A DNA stretch of 64,000 bases. Origin: Pelagibius litoralis. GTDB lineage: Bacteria > Pseudomonadota > Alphaproteobacteria > Kiloniellales > DSM-21159. The notes beneath the pieces are model-generated. The model was not told where the DNA came from and made no database searches. It saw only the letters and a program-made list of their open reading frames with translations. The DNA lies in the NCBI GenBank assembly GCA_029287455.1, contig JARFRB010000069.1, positions 1 through 64,000 of the forward strand. The letters are read 5' to 3'. The position numbers were made by a program, and so were the translations under genes. Of this stretch, positions 53,718-63,673 are shown one piece after another; the stretch's first letter is position 1, and every line of letters begins with the position of its first letter.

Positions 53718-54095
53718 TTACCTGGTGGCTTTCTTCTTGCCGGCGATCGGCCGAGCCGGACCCTTGCGGGTCCGCGCATTGGTGCTGGTCCGCTGGCCGC
53801 GGACGGGCAAGCCCTTGCGGTGGCGCAGGCCGCGATAGCAGCCGAGATCCATCAAGCGCTTGATGTTCATCGCGACCTCGCGACGAAGATCGCCCTCGAC
53901 CAGATAATCGCGGTCGATGGCCTCGCGGATGCGCACCACCTCGTCGTCGGTCAGTTCGCTCACCCGCCGTTCCAGCGGAACGCCCACGGACTCGCAGATC
54001 ACCCGCGCCTTGGTGGTGCCAATCCCGTGAATATAGGTCAGCGCGATCGGAACGCGCTTGTTGGTCGGTATGTTGACGCCAGCGATACGTGCCAC
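53718..54095 (-). CDS. rpsM: 30S ribosomal protein S13
   Basis: 125 residues; [27 protein letters not shown] and the basic end [20 protein letters not shown] are S13. Head protein contacting the P-site tRNA and L5. First gene of the alpha operon, about 88 bases after the predicted transcript start. Confidence 0.98.
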   Translation of the reverse strand: MARIAGVNIPTNKRVPIALTYIHGIGTTKARVICESVGVPLERRVSELTDDEVVRIREAIDRDYLVEGDLRREVAMNIKRLMDLGCYRGLRHRKGLPVRGQRTSTNARTRKGPARPIAGKKKATR

Positions 54096-54189
54096 GCCCT
54101 TCTACTCCCTAGCCTTTGGGTTCGTAACTCTTGCTCGGGCCGTCGGCCAAGCCTAAATGCCCGGTCGTGCTCCACGCCAGGGAGCGCGG

Positions 54190-54217
54190 ATTATAGAAAT
54201 CCCCGCCCGCCCGTCAA
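54190..54217 (-). promoter_or_regulatory. Strong sigma-70 promoter for rpsM-rpsK-rpoA-rplQ
   Basis: Minus strand TTGACG (54217-54212) and a perfect TATAAT (54195-54190), spacer 16 bases. Lies in the 153-base gap between adk and rpsM, where no rpmJ gene is present. It gives the alpha operon its own start independent of the spc operon. Confidence 0.8.
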
Positions 54218-54248
54218 GGCCGGCATCTAAGGCCTTCGATCTTGGCCG

Positions 54249-54830
54249 CTAAGCCCGAACGGATGCTTGCAGAATCTCCCCAATCTGCTGTGAGACTTCG
54301 TCGATGGATGACATACCGTCAACCGCGCGCAACTGTCCGCGCTCGCGATAGTACGGCAAGATCGGCGCGGTCTGCGCCCGATAGACGTCCAGCCGCCGCT
54401 TGAGCGTATCCACGGTGTCGTCGCTGCGTGCGGTCTGGGACTCGCTGATGCGGGTTTCGATGCGGGCCACCAAGGCCGCCTCGTCCACCTGGATTTCGAT
54501 GACCGCGTGAAGGGGCAGGCCCTTTTCCGCCAGCATGGCGTCGAGCGCCTCCGCCTGCGGAACCGTGCGGGGAAAGCCGTCCAGGATGAAACCCTTGGCG
54601 CAATCCGGCTCCTCGATCCGTTCGGCGATCATCCGAACCATCAGTTCGTCGGGCATGAGCTGACCCGCGTCCATGATCTGCTTGGCCTGCTGGCCCAGGT
54701 CGCTGCCGGACGCCACCACAGCCCGCAGCATCTCCCCGGTTGACAGGTGGGCGACACCCAGCTGTTCGACGATGCGCTGAGCTTGGGTGCCCTTTCCCGC
54801 CCCCGGCGGGCCCAGAAGAATGATGTTCAC
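54249..54830 (-). CDS. adk: Adenylate kinase (short form)
   Basis: 193 residues from a GTG at 54830: NIILLGPPGAGKGTQAQRI is the Walker A, followed by STGEMLRAVVASG, GFILDGFPRTVPQAE (the FPRT motif) and a short lid, with no zinc-binding LID domain. Short adk is usual in alphaproteobacteria. The GTG overlaps the secY stop (GTGA), so it is coupled to secY. Earlier in-frame start sites inside secY are rejected. Confidence 0.96.
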   Translation of the reverse strand: MNIILLGPPGAGKGTQAQRIVEQLGVAHLSTGEMLRAVVASGSDLGQQAKQIMDAGQLMPDELMVRMIAERIEEPDCAKGFILDGFPRTVPQAEALDAMLAEKGLPLHAVIEIQVDEAALVARIETRISESQTARSDDTVDTLKRRLDVYRAQTAPILPYYRERGQLRAVDGMSSIDEVSQQIGEILQASVRA

Positions 54831-56173
54831 CCTCGCCTCCCCTTCAACTTCGCCTTCTTGATGAGGCCCTCGTACTGATGCGCCAACAGGTGCGAATGGA
54901 TCTGCGCCACGGTGTCCATGGTGACCGAGACCACGATCAGCAGGCTGGTGCCACCGAAGTAGAACGGCACGGCGTACTGGCTGGTCAGAATCTCCGGCAG
55001 CAGACACACCAACGCGAGATAAATCGCACCAACCGTCACAAGGCGGGTCAGCACATAATTCAAGTAGTCCGCCGTGTTCTTGCCCGGCCGGATCCCAGGA
55101 ATGAAGCCGCCATGCTTCTTCAGGTTGTCCGCGGTATCGGCCGGATTGAAGACGATCGCCGTGTAGAAGAAGGCAAAGAAAATGATCATGCCCACATAGA
55201 GCGCCATGTAGAGCGGCTGCCCGTGGGACAGGTTGGCGGTGACCCAGGTCAACCACGCCGGCCCGCTCGCGTCGCTGGAAAAGGCCACCACCGTGGTCGG
55301 CATGAGCAGCAGCGAAGACGCGAAAATCGGTGGGATGACGCCGGCCGGATTGAGCTTCAGCGGCAAGTGCGAGGACTCTCCGCCGAACATCCGGTTGCCC
55401 ATCTGACGCTTGGGATACTGAACGAGCAAGCGGCGCTGCGCCCGCTCCATGAATACGATGAAGGTGATGACCACCACCGCCATGACCAGCAGGAACAGGA
55501 TCAGGCCAGTGGACATCGCTCCGGTGCGGCCCAGTTCAAGGGTCGAGGCCAGGGCAAGGGGCAGATTGGCGACAATGCCCGCGAAGATAATGAGCGAGAT
55601 GCCGTTGCCCACGCCGCGCTGAGTGATTTGCTCGCCCAGCCACATCAGGAAGATGGTGCCGCCGGTCAGGGTGATGACGGTGGTGACCCGGAAGAACAGG
55701 CCCGGATCGATCACCGCCGAACCGCTCGGCCCGGAGGTCGCCTCTAGGCCGACCGCGATACCATAGGATTGGAAGGCCGCCAGCAGGACGGTGCCGTAGC
55801 GAGTGTACTGATTGATCTTCTTGCGCCCCGCCTCGCCTTCCTTCTTCAGCTGCTCCAGCGTGGGCGAGACGGCGGTCAGAAGCTGCATGATGATGGCCGC
55901 GGAGATGTACGGCATGATATTCAGCGCGAAAATCGTCATGCGGCTGAGCGCGCCGCCGGCGAACATGTCGAACACGCCGAGCACGCCACCCGAGTGCTGC
56001 GCGAAAATCTGCTCCAGCGCGCTGGGATCCACGCCGGGGATGGGGATGTAGGTTCCCAGGCGGTAAACCACCAAGGCCGCCAAGGTGAACCACAAGCGCT
56101 TCTTGAGCTCCGTGGCCTTGGCGATGGCCCCGAAGTTGATATTGGCTGCAAGTTGTTCGGCGGCTGATGCCAT
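54827..56173 (-). CDS. secY: Preprotein translocase subunit SecY
   Basis: 448 residues with ten membrane segments (for example LWFTLAALVVYRLGTYIPIP as the first) forming the Sec channel. PTLEQLKKEGEAGRKKINQYT and KLNPAGVIPPIFASSLL are SecY signatures. Start 56173 (MASAAEQLAANIN) is chosen over a longer in-frame one. Last gene before adk in the spc operon. Confidence 0.97.
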   Translation of the reverse strand: MASAAEQLAANINFGAIAKATELKKRLWFTLAALVVYRLGTYIPIPGVDPSALEQIFAQHSGGVLGVFDMFAGGALSRMTIFALNIMPYISAAIIMQLLTAVSPTLEQLKKEGEAGRKKINQYTRYGTVLLAAFQSYGIAVGLEATSGPSGSAVIDPGLFFRVTTVITLTGGTIFLMWLGEQITQRGVGNGISLIIFAGIVANLPLALASTLELGRTGAMSTGLILFLLVMAVVVITFIVFMERAQRRLLVQYPKRQMGNRMFGGESSHLPLKLNPAGVIPPIFASSLLLMPTTVVAFSSDASGPAWLTWVTANLSHGQPLYMALYVGMIIFFAFFYTAIVFNPADTADNLKKHGGFIPGIRPGKNTADYLNYVLTRLVTVGAIYLALVCLLPEILTSQYAVPFYFGGTSLLIVVSVTMDTVAQIHSHLLAHQYEGLIKKAKLKGRRG

Positions 56174-56228
56174 GCTGCTGTCCGTTCCTGCGCGCCCCCG
56201 AAAGCGGCCCGCCAGTGGGTTGAGCGAG

Positions 56229-56726
56229 TTACTCGGCCGAGGCCTCAGCCTCCGCCGCCTTCGCCGGTGCCGCCACCTTGACGCTGCCGCCAGCCTTCTC
56301 GACCGCAGCCACCGCCGACTTGGACGCACCCGCCACCGTTATGTCGATCTTCGCGGTCAATTCGCCAACCCCCAAAAGACGCACGCCGTCGCGCACAGCC
56401 TTGAACAGGCCAGCGGCCTTCAGGCTCGCGGCATCGATCGGCTGCTTGGGGTCGAGCTTCCCGGCATCGATCGCCGTCTGCAGGCGGCCCAGGTTGACCT
56501 CGGCGTAATCCCGCTTGAAGGGAGCGTTGGTGAAGCCGCGCTTCGGCAGGCGCCGGTGCAGGGGCATCTGACCGCCCTCGTAGCCGTTGATGGCCACGCC
56601 ACGGCGGGACTTCTGACCCTTATGCCCCTTGCCCGAGGTCTTGCCCAGACCAGAGCCGATTCCCCGCCCAACGCGCTTGCGCGGCGTCCGGGCCCCAGGG
56701 TTATCGCTGATTTCGTTCAGCTTCAT
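56229..56726 (-). CDS. rplO: 50S ribosomal protein L15
   Basis: 165 residues: [20 protein letters not shown] start, the [18 protein letters not shown] Gly/Lys loop and [18 protein letters not shown]. Alanine-rich end [14 protein letters not shown] is a species tail. Start 56726 is fixed by the family opening. Confidence 0.97.
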   Translation of the reverse strand: MKLNEISDNPGARTPRKRVGRGIGSGLGKTSGKGHKGQKSRRGVAINGYEGGQMPLHRRLPKRGFTNAPFKRDYAEVNLGRLQTAIDAGKLDPKQPIDAASLKAAGLFKAVRDGVRLLGVGELTAKIDITVAGASKSAVAAVEKAGGSVKVAAPAKAAEAEASAE

Positions 56727-56806
56727 CACTCGTGTTCCTTCGTCTTTACCGAACGGGCGTTCACTTGTGGCCGGGGCAATTCCAGCCCCGCCCAAGCGAC
56801 CCGCGC

Positions 56807-57007
56807 TTAATCGATCACGCGCACCAAATGGGAAACCTTGGCGATCATGCCACGAACCGAGGGGGTATCCTCGAGCTCGCGCACCCGATGGCGGCGGTTC
56901 AGCCCCAAACCCTTGAGCGTGGCGAGCTGATCCTTCGGGCGGCCGATCGGGCTGCCATATTGCTCCACACGCAAGGTCTTGGCTTCGCTTTTCTTCTTGG
57001 CGGCCAT
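56807..57007 (-). CDS. rpmD: 50S ribosomal protein L30
   Basis: 66 residues: [20 protein letters not shown] and [20 protein letters not shown] are L30. Seven bases after rpsE. The N-terminus is slightly longer ([10 protein letters not shown]) than E. coli L30. Confidence 0.96.
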   Translation of the reverse strand: MAAKKKSEAKTLRVEQYGSPIGRPKDQLATLKGLGLNRRHRVRELEDTPSVRGMIAKVSHLVRVID

Positions 57008-57013
57008 GACGGC

Positions 57014-57619
57014 TTACTCCTGGGCTTCCGCTTGCGCGGGTGCTTCCGCTTGCGCGGCGGCTTCGGCGTTCGCGGGGGCTTCCTCGCGCTTGCCAACGAT
57101 GTCTGAGACCTTCTTGCCACGGCGCTGGGCAACCATGCGCGGGCTCTGGATCTGCTTCAGGGCCTCGAAGGTCGCGCGGATCATGTTATGCGGGTTCTGC
57201 GTGCCAACCGATTTGGCGACCACGTCGTGCACCCCAAGGCATTCGAAGACCGCGCGCATCGGCCCACCGGCGATGATGCCGGTGCCCACACCCGCCGAGC
57301 GCAGGATCACCTGCCCCGCGCCGTAGTGGCCAAGCACGTCGTGATGCAGCGTGCGGCCTTCGCGCAAGGGGACCCGGATCATGCCGCGCTTGGCGGCGTC
57401 CGTGGCCTTTCGGATGGCCTCAGGCACCTCCCGTGCCTTGCCGTGGCCAAAGCCGACCCGGCCCCGCTGGTCACCGACCACCACAAGCGCGGCGAAGCCG
57501 AAGCGCCGGCCACCCTTGACCACCTTGGCGACACGGTTGATGCCGACAAGCTTGTCGACAATCTCCGAATCCTCACGCTCCCGGTCGCGCGGACGATTTT
57601 CTCTTTGCGGACGTGCCAT
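57014..57619 (-). CDS. rpsE: 30S ribosomal protein S5
   Basis: 201 residues: [39 protein letters not shown] and the [20 protein letters not shown] core. Fidelity protein at the mRNA entry. The C-terminal 20 or so residues repeat [13 protein letters not shown], an alanine/glutamate tail beyond the usual end. Confidence 0.97.
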   Translation of the reverse strand: MARPQRENRPRDREREDSEIVDKLVGINRVAKVVKGGRRFGFAALVVVGDQRGRVGFGHGKAREVPEAIRKATDAAKRGMIRVPLREGRTLHHDVLGHYGAGQVILRSAGVGTGIIAGGPMRAVFECLGVHDVVAKSVGTQNPHNMIRATFEALKQIQSPRMVAQRRGKKVSDIVGKREEAPANAEAAAQAEAPAQAEAQE

Positions 57620-57636
57620 GTTCGCGAACTTTCCCG

Positions 57637-57999
57637 TTAGAACGACAGGCCGCCCTCGCGGGCGGCATCGGCCAGCGCCTTGACGCGGCCATGGTAGAGA
57701 TAGCCCCCGCGGTCGAAGACGACCTCGGAAACGCCGGCGGTCTTCGCGCGCTCGGCGATCAGCTTGCCGACCTCAGCAGCGGCCGAAACGTCCGCGCCGG
57801 TCTTGATCTTGCCCTTCAGGTCCTTGTCGAGCGAGGAGGCCGCGGCCAAGGTGGCGCCCTGGCGGTCGTCGATCAGCTGAGCATAGATATGCTTGCTGGA
57901 GCGAAAGATCGACAAACGCGGCCGGCCGCCGGATTTCTTCTTCAGGCTGTGGCGGACGCGACGCGTGCGCTTGAGCCATTTTTCCCTGGTGGTCAGCAT
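57637..57999 (-). CDS. rplR: 50S ribosomal protein L18
   Basis: 120 residues from [36 protein letters not shown] and the C-terminal [20 protein letters not shown] bind 5S rRNA. Start 57999 matches the family; the longer in-frame ATG at 58053 is rejected. Confidence 0.97.
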   Translation of the reverse strand: MLTTREKWLKRTRRVRHSLKKKSGGRPRLSIFRSSKHIYAQLIDDRQGATLAAASSLDKDLKGKIKTGADVSAAAEVGKLIAERAKTAGVSEVVFDRGGYLYHGRVKALADAAREGGLSF

Positions 58000-58000
58000 C

Positions 58001-58534
58001 TTACTTCTTCTTGCCTTCCTTGCGCAGAATCTGCTCATCAGCGTAGCGGACACCCTTGCCCTTGTAGGGCTCCGGCGGGCGCATAGCGCGGATTTCAGCG
58101 GCCATCTGCCCGACCTTCTGCTTGTCCGCGCCGGTGATGGCGATCGAAGTCGGCTTCTCGCAGACCACCTTGATGCCTTGCGGAATCGGGTAGTTGACGT
58201 CGTGGCTGAAGCCGAGCTGCAGGTTCAAGGTGTTGCCCTGCACCGAGGCGCGGTAGCCCACGCCGGTGATCTCGAGAGACTTCGTAAAGCCCTCGGAAAC
58301 GCCGGTCACCAGGTTTTGGATCCGCGAGCGGGCCGTGCCCCACATCGCCCGAGAACGCTTGCTCTCGTCCACCGGCTTGACCCAGACCTGATCCTCTTCC
58401 CGGCTGATGACCACATCCTCGGTCGCCGCGAAGCTGAGTTCGCCCTGCTTGCCCTTGGCGGTGACCAAAACGCCCTCGATCTTCAGATCGACACCGCTTG
58501 GCACCTGAACCGCGTTATTTCCGACGCGCGACAT
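58001..58534 (-). CDS. rplF: 50S ribosomal protein L6
   Basis: 177 residues: [15 protein letters not shown] start, two similar domains, [19 protein letters not shown] and the end [20 protein letters not shown]. One base before the rplR start. Normal length. Confidence 0.98.
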   Translation of the reverse strand: MSRVGNNAVQVPSGVDLKIEGVLVTAKGKQGELSFAATEDVVISREEDQVWVKPVDESKRSRAMWGTARSRIQNLVTGVSEGFTKSLEITGVGYRASVQGNTLNLQLGFSHDVNYPIPQGIKVVCEKPTSIAITGADKQKVGQMAAEIRAMRPPEPYKGKGVRYADEQILRKEGKKK

Positions 58535-58546
58535 GACTTCGACTCC

Positions 58547-58945
58547 CTAGAACACGCGGCAGAGGATTTCGCCGCCGACATTGGCCGCGCGGGCCTCGTG
58601 ATCGGCCATGACGCCGCGCGGGGTCGACAGGATCGCCATCCCCAGGCCGTTGTAGTACCGCGGCAACTCCTTGATCCTGGAGTAGACCCGGCGCCCAGGC
58701 TTGGAAATGCGCGCGATCTCGCGGATCACTGGCGTGCCTTCATGGTACTTCAGCTCGATCTCGATGACCTCGAATCCGCGGTCGCCCGTGACCGTGCGGT
58801 ATTCGCGGATGAAGCCTTCGCGCTTCAAGACCTCGAGCACGTTCTTGCGCAGCTTGGACGAGGGTGCCTGCACCTTCGACTTGCTGGCTCGCTGACCGTT
58901 GCGGATCCGGGTCAGCAAATCCCCCAAGGGATCGCTCATCGACAT
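58547..58945 (-). CDS. rpsH: 30S ribosomal protein S8
   Basis: 132 residues: [41 protein letters not shown] and the end [10 protein letters not shown]8 signatures. Binds helix 21 of 16S rRNA and in E. coli represses the spc operon. A second ATG six bases in is also possible as start. Confidence 0.97.
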   Translation of the reverse strand: MSMSDPLGDLLTRIRNGQRASKSKVQAPSSKLRKNVLEVLKREGFIREYRTVTGDRGFEVIEIELKYHEGTPVIREIARISKPGRRVYSRIKELPRYYNGLGMAILSTPRGVMADHEARAANVGGEILCRVF

Positions 58946-58958
58946 CCTACCCGTCCTC

Positions 58959-59264
58959 CTACCAACTGGATTTCGTCATGCCCGGGATCTGGCCGACCGA
59001 GGCCAGATCGCGCAGGGCAATGCGCGAAAGCTTAAACTTGCGATAAAACCCTTTGGGCCGCCCGGTGAGCTCGCAGCGGTTATGCACCCGCACCTTCGAG
59101 CCGTTACGCGGCATCTCGGCAAGACGTAAATACGCCTGAAACCGCTCTTCGGGCGGCAGGGAGCGATCATGGGCGATCGCCCGCAATTGCGCCCGCTTGG
59201 CGGACTGGCCCTTGGCCATCCGACGCCGCTTCTTATCCCGTTCGACCGCGCTTTTCTTTGCCAT
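58959..59264 (-). CDS. rpsN: 30S ribosomal protein S14
   Basis: 101 residues: [39 protein letters not shown] and [20 protein letters not shown]. Only one cysteine in the former zinc site, so the zinc-free long form, as normal for this group. Confidence 0.97.
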   Translation of the reverse strand: MAKKSAVERDKKRRRMAKGQSAKRAQLRAIAHDRSLPPEERFQAYLRLAEMPRNGSKVRVHNRCELTGRPKGFYRKFKLSRIALRDLASVGQIPGMTKSSW

Positions 59265-59285
59265 GTGTCGTAATCCTTCCGCCGC

Positions 59286-59828
59286 TCAGTTCTGAAACGG
59301 CATATCGAAGTGCTTCAGGAGCGCCTTGGCCTCCTGATCGTTGCCGGCCGTCGTGCAAAGCACGATGTCCATGCCGCGAATTTCGTCGACCTCATCGTAA
59401 TCCACTTCCGGGAAAACGATTTGCTCCTTCAGGCCCATCGCGAAGTTGCCCCACCCATCGAAGGACTTGGCGCTTAGGCCCCGGAAGTCGCGCACGCGTG
59501 GCAACGCCACGTTCACCAGACGGTCGAGGAACTCGTACATCCGCTCGCGCCGCAAGGTGACCTTGCAGCCGATCGCCATGCCCTCGCGCAGCTTGAAACC
59601 GGCGATGGAGCGCTTGGCGTGGGTCACCACCGGCTTCTGCCCGGCGATGCGGGTCAGCTCTTCCACGGCGGAGCTCAGCTTCTTGCTGTCCGCCACGGCT
59701 TCGCCCACGCCCATGTTGATGACGATCTTATCAAGCTTGGGAACCTGCAACTGGTTCTCGTAGCCGAATTCCTCGCGAAGCTTCGGCTTCACGACGCTCT
59801 CGTAATGCTCTCGCAAGCGGGCCTGCAT
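59286..59828 (-). CDS. rplE: 50S ribosomal protein L5
   Basis: 180 residues from [35 protein letters not shown]-like [20 protein letters not shown] and [20 protein letters not shown]. 5S rRNA-binding protein. Start 59828 preferred over 59846, which would overlap the rplX stop. Confidence 0.97.
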   Translation of the reverse strand: MQARLREHYESVVKPKLREEFGYENQLQVPKLDKIVINMGVGEAVADSKKLSSAVEELTRIAGQKPVVTHAKRSIAGFKLREGMAIGCKVTLRRERMYEFLDRLVNVALPRVRDFRGLSAKSFDGWGNFAMGLKEQIVFPEVDYDEVDEIRGMDIVLCTTAGNDQEAKALLKHFDMPFQN

Positions 59829-59842
59829 GGTTCTCGCCTCGC

Positions 59843-60163
59843 TCAATTGTCGATCACTTCGCCGGAGCGGCGGGCAAAGCGCACCTTCCGCTCGTCGACA
59901 AGCTTGAAGCCAACCCGGGTCGGCTGCTGATCGCTGGGATCCAAATGGGCGACGTTCGAGACGTGAATCGGCGCTTCTTTCTCGATAATGCCACCCTCGG
60001 CGGTTTGGGTCGGGCGCTGGTGGCGCTTGATCATGTTGACCCCCTGCACGACCACACGGTCGGCGGAGCGGTCCACGCTCAAGACTTCGCCCATCTTCCC
60101 TTTGTCACGGCCGGCGATGACCGCGACGCGATCCCCCCGGCGGATTTTGAACTTCTTGGCCAT
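59843..60163 (-). CDS. rplX: 50S ribosomal protein L24
   Basis: 106 residues from [23 protein letters not shown] motif [14 protein letters not shown] and [19 protein letters not shown] identify L24, an early assembly factor. Its ATG overlaps the rplN stop (TGATG). A longer in-frame reading starts inside rplN and is rejected. Confidence 0.97.
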   Translation of the reverse strand: MAKKFKIRRGDRVAVIAGRDKGKMGEVLSVDRSADRVVVQGVNMIKRHQRPTQTAEGGIIEKEAPIHVSNVAHLDPSDQQPTRVGFKLVDERKVRFARRSGEVIDN

Positions 60164-60531
60164 CACAGCACCTCGGGCGCCAGAGAGACGATCTTCATGA
60201 ACCGCTTGGCGCGCAGCTCCCGGGTCACGGGGCCGAAGATGCGCGTGCCGATCGGCTCGTTCTGCTTGTTGATCAACACAGCGGCGTTGTTGTCGAAGCG
60301 GATCACCGTGCCGTCCTCGCGGCGGATGTCCTTGGCGGTGCGCACGATAACCGCGCGATGCACGTCGCCCTTCTTCACGCGGCCCCGCGGAATCGCCTCC
60401 TTCACGGAGACGACGATCACGTCGCCAATGCTCGCGGTCCGGCGCTTTGATCCGCCTAGGACCTTGATGCACTGCACCCGCCGCGCACCGGAATTGTCGG
60501 CGACGTCGAGGTTAGTTTGCATCTGAATCAT
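60163..60531 (-). CDS. rplN: 50S ribosomal protein L14
   Basis: 122 residues: [40 protein letters not shown] and the end [16 protein letters not shown]. Standard L14 at the 30S interface. Confidence 0.98.
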   Translation of the reverse strand: MIQMQTNLDVADNSGARRVQCIKVLGGSKRRTASIGDVIVVSVKEAIPRGRVKKGDVHRAVIVRTAKDIRREDGTVIRFDNNAAVLINKQNEPIGTRIFGPVTRELRAKRFMKIVSLAPEVL

Positions 60532-60543
60532 GACGTCGTCTCC

Positions 60544-60798
60544 TTAGGCCTGGGCCCCGGCCGCCACATCCTCGAGAACGACTTCCCAGCTCTTGCTCTT
60601 GGAAATCGGGCGGCACTCGCGGATGCGGACCACGTCCCCGGCTTTGTAGCGATTGTCCTCGTCATGCGCGTGGTAGCGCTTGGACTGCTTGATAAACTTC
60701 TTGTACACGGGGTGCATGACGCGGCGTTCGACCAAGACGGTAATCGTCTTGTCGGCCTTATCGCTGACCACAACCCCTTGCAGAACTCGGCGCGGCAT
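60544..60798 (-). CDS. rpsQ: 30S ribosomal protein S17
   Basis: 84 residues: [40 protein letters not shown] and [20 protein letters not shown]. Binds 16S rRNA 5' domain. Thirteen bases after rpmC. Confidence 0.98.
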   Translation of the reverse strand: MPRRVLQGVVVSDKADKTITVLVERRVMHPVYKKFIKQSKRYHAHDEDNRYKAGDVVRIRECRPISKSKSWEVVLEDVAAGAQA

Positions 60799-60810
60799 CG
60801 ACCTTGACTC

Positions 60811-61014
60811 CTAGGATGCGGCCGGCGCGACGTCGCGTTCGCGCAAGACCGTCTTGATGCGCGCGATATCACGGCGAACCGCCTTCGCGCGCGCGGTGTT
60901 TTCCAGCTGACCGCTGGCCTGCTGAAAGCGCAGATTGAACGCTTCCTTGCGCAGCTTCAGCAGCTCTTCCTTCAACTCGTCGGCCGATTTGGCGCGGACG
61001 TCCTCGGCTTTCAT
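60811..61014 (-). CDS. rpmC: 50S ribosomal protein L29
   Basis: 67 residues, a helical hairpin: [40 protein letters not shown], and [15 protein letters not shown]. Near the peptide exit tunnel. Three bases from the rplP stop. Confidence 0.98.
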   Translation of the reverse strand: MKAEDVRAKSADELKEELLKLRKEAFNLRFQQASGQLENTARAKAVRRDIARIKTVLRERDVAPAAS

Positions 61015-61017
61015 CGC

Positions 61018-61437
61018 TTAGCTCTCCTCGCCCGGACGGGACACGAAACGGGTCTGGATCGGCAGCTTGGCGGCCGCCAGGCGGAAGGCCTCGCGCGCCA
61101 TCTCCTGGCTCACCCCGTCGAGTTCGAACATGATGCGCCCGGGTTTCACCCGCGCCGCCCACCATTCCGGCGAGCCCTTGCCCTTACCCTGGCGCACTTC
61201 GGCGGGCTTTGAGGATACCGGCACGTCCGGGAAGACGCGGATCCACAGCTTGCCAACGCGGCGCATGTGCCGGGTGATCGTGCGGCGCGCCGCCTCGATC
61301 TGCCGGGCCGACACACGGCCGGGCGTCGTGGCCTTCAATCCGTAGGCACCGAAGTTCAGCTGGGTGCCGCCCTTCGCCATGCCGTGAATCCGGCCCTTGA
61401 ATTGCTTGCGGTACTTCGTCCGCTTCGGGGAAAGCAT
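61018..61437 (-). CDS. rplP: 50S ribosomal protein L16
   Basis: 139 residues: [40 protein letters not shown] and [20 protein letters not shown]. Near the A site. Contains the usual RMGKGKG-like loop with RQGKGKG. Confidence 0.98.
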   Translation of the reverse strand: MLSPKRTKYRKQFKGRIHGMAKGGTQLNFGAYGLKATTPGRVSARQIEAARRTITRHMRRVGKLWIRVFPDVPVSSKPAEVRQGKGKGSPEWWAARVKPGRIMFELDGVSQEMAREAFRLAAAKLPIQTRFVSRPGEES

Positions 61438-61469
61438 GACCCTCGCTCCCTAACCTTCGCCGCCCCGGC

Positions 61470-62159
61470 TCACGAACGCGCCGCCGGGCCGCTCTGGACC
61501 TCGGTCATGCGTTCTTCGTGGGCCATGGGGTCGTGCGCCATGATCTCGCCCTTGAACACCCAGACTTTGACGCCACAGGTGCCATAGGTCGTGTGCGCGG
61601 TGGATTCCGCGTAGTCGATATCCGCGCGCAGGGTGTGCAAAGGCACGCGGCCCTCCCGATACCACTCCGTGCGCGCGATTTCGGCACCGCCGAGGCGCCC
61701 CGCGCAGTTGATGCGGATGCCCTGCGCACCCAGGCGCATGGCGGACTGCACCGCCCGCTTCATCGCCCGGCGGAATGCCACGCGCCGCTCAAGCTGCTGG
61801 GCGATGTTGTCGGCCACCAGCTTGGCATCGATTTCCGGCTTGCGAATCTCGACGATGTTAAGATGCACCTCGCCACCGGTCACCTTCTGCAGTTCCTGGC
61901 GCAGCTTCTCGATGTCCTGGCCCTTCTTGCCGATGACAACGCCCGGGCGCGCCGTGTGGATGGTGACGCGCGCACGCTTGGCCGGCCGCTCGATCACGAT
62001 GTTCGAAACACCCGCCTGCGACAGCCGCTTCTTCAGGAACTCGCGCAGCCGTAGGTCCTCATGCAACATGGCGGCATAGTGCTTGTCGGCGAACCAGCGC
62101 GAATCCCAGGTCCGGTTAACCCCGACGCGCAGCCCGATCGGATTGACTTTATGACCCAT
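61470..62159 (-). CDS. rpsC: 30S ribosomal protein S3
   Basis: 229 residues: [22 protein letters not shown] domain with [35 protein letters not shown]. Forms part of the mRNA entry helicase. The C-terminus ends [16 protein letters not shown]. Confidence 0.98.
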   Translation of the reverse strand: MGHKVNPIGLRVGVNRTWDSRWFADKHYAAMLHEDLRLREFLKKRLSQAGVSNIVIERPAKRARVTIHTARPGVVIGKKGQDIEKLRQELQKVTGGEVHLNIVEIRKPEIDAKLVADNIAQQLERRVAFRRAMKRAVQSAMRLGAQGIRINCAGRLGGAEIARTEWYREGRVPLHTLRADIDYAESTAHTTYGTCGVKVWVFKGEIMAHDPMAHEERMTEVQSGPAARS

Positions 62160-62162
62160 GCC

Positions 62163-62543
62163 TCAAGCCTTCTCTTCGGTTTCCCGGACCACCACGGTCA
62201 GGCGGCTCCAGGGCTTTACGATCTTGCCGACGCGGCCGCGTGCGCGGGGCCGGAAACGGCGCATGACAAAGGACTTGCCCACCGTCGCCTCGGCCACGAC
62301 CAAGCGGTCGACGTCGAGCTGATGATTGTTCTCCGCGTTGGCGATCGCCGACTGCAGCACCTTCTTGACGTCGCGCGCGATGCGCCGCTTGGAGAAGGTC
62401 AGCTCCGCCAAGGCCGTCTCCGCCGGCTTGCCGCGAATCATGGCCGCGACAAGATTGAGCTTCTGCGGGCTGGTGCGCAGATTACGCAGCACGGCCCGCG
62501 CCTCGTTGTCGGCCAAGCGCCGCTCGGTTTTAGGCTTGCCCAT
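62163..62543 (-). CDS. rplV: 50S ribosomal protein L22
   Basis: 126 residues: [40 protein letters not shown] and the exit-tunnel loop region [20 protein letters not shown]. The loop contains the residues linked to macrolide sensitivity in other bacteria. Confidence 0.98.
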   Translation of the reverse strand: MGKPKTERRLADNEARAVLRNLRTSPQKLNLVAAMIRGKPAETALAELTFSKRRIARDVKKVLQSAIANAENNHQLDVDRLVVAEATVGKSFVMRRFRPRARGRVGKIVKPWSRLTVVVRETEEKA

Positions 62544-62547
62544 GGCT

Positions 62548-62826
62548 TTAGCCCCTCTTCGCCTTCTTGTCCGCCGCGTGCCCGTGGAAGGTGCGCGTCG
62601 GGGAGAACTCGCCGAACTTGTGGCCGACCATGTTCTCGGTCACCAGCACCGGCAGGAACTTGTGGCCGTTGTAGACGCCGAAGGTCAGGCCGACGAACTG
62701 CGGCATGATGGTCGAGCGTCGCGACCAGGTCTTGATGATCTCGTTCCGGCCCGAGGCGCGGGTGACATCCGCCTTCTTCAGCAGATAACCGTCCACGAAC
62801 GGGCCTTTCCAAACAGAACGCGCCAT
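62548..62826 (-). CDS. rpsS: 30S ribosomal protein S19
   Basis: 92 residues: [40 protein letters not shown] and [20 protein letters not shown]. Head protein paired with S13. Four bases from rplV. Confidence 0.98.
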   Translation of the reverse strand: MARSVWKGPFVDGYLLKKADVTRASGRNEIIKTWSRRSTIMPQFVGLTFGVYNGHKFLPVLVTENMVGHKFGEFSPTRTFHGHAADKKAKRG

Positions 62827-62838
62827 GGAGCGGGCTCC

Positions 62839-63669
62839 CTACTTCTTCGCGTGACGACGGCGCACGATCAGGCCGTCGGTCTTCTTGTTCTGGCGCGTCC
62901 GCGCGCCCTTCGTCGGCTTGCCCCAAGGGGTCACCGGGTGACGCCCGCCAGAGGTGCGGCCCTCGCCGCCGCCATGGGGGTGGTCGACCGGGTTCATGGC
63001 GACGCCGCGCACGGCCGGCAGCTTTCCAAGCCAACGCGCGCGCCCGGCCTTGGAAAGCTTGATGTTCGCCTGGTCCGGATTCGACACCGCGCCAATCGTG
63101 GCCATGCACTCGGCGCGAACCATCCGAACCTCGCCCGAGGACAAACGCAACAGCGCGTAGCCCGCATCACGGCCAACAAGCTGCACGTAAGTGCCCGCTG
63201 CCCGCGCGATCTGCCCGCCTTTGCCCGGCTTAAGCTCCACGTTGTGCACGATGGTGCCGATCGGAACCGAGGACAGCGGCATTGCATTGCCCGGCTTGAC
63301 GTCCGCGCGGTTCGCCGCGATCACCGTATCGCCGGCCCCCAGGCGCTGCGGCGCTAGGATGTAGGCCTGCTCGCCATCCGCGTAGGTGATGAGCGCGATG
63401 AAGGCACTGCGGTTCGGATCGTATTCCAAGCGCTCCACCGTGGCCGGAACGTCAAACTTGCGCCGCTTGAAGTCGATCACCCGGTAGGTGCGCTTGTGCC
63501 CACCGCCCCGGCGGCGCGCGGTGATGCGCCCGGAGTTGTTGCGGCCGCCGGACTTGTGCAGGCCCTCGGTCAGCTTCTTGACCGGCTTGCCCTTCCACAG
63601 CTCGCCGCGCTGAACCTGGACCAGCTGGCGCCGGCCGGGCGTCGTCGGGTTGTATGTCTTCAAAGCCAT
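62839..63669 (-). CDS. rplB: 50S ribosomal protein L2
   Basis: 276 residues: [40 protein letters not shown] and [20 protein letters not shown], whose histidine is conserved near the peptidyl transferase centre. Second gene visible in the S10 operon here. Confidence 0.98.
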   Translation of the reverse strand: MALKTYNPTTPGRRQLVQVQRGELWKGKPVKKLTEGLHKSGGRNNSGRITARRRGGGHKRTYRVIDFKRRKFDVPATVERLEYDPNRSAFIALITYADGEQAYILAPQRLGAGDTVIAANRADVKPGNAMPLSSVPIGTIVHNVELKPGKGGQIARAAGTYVQLVGRDAGYALLRLSSGEVRMVRAECMATIGAVSNPDQANIKLSKAGRARWLGKLPAVRGVAMNPVDHPHGGGEGRTSGGRHPVTPWGKPTKGARTRQNKKTDGLIVRRRHAKK

Positions 63670-63673
63670 CGGT

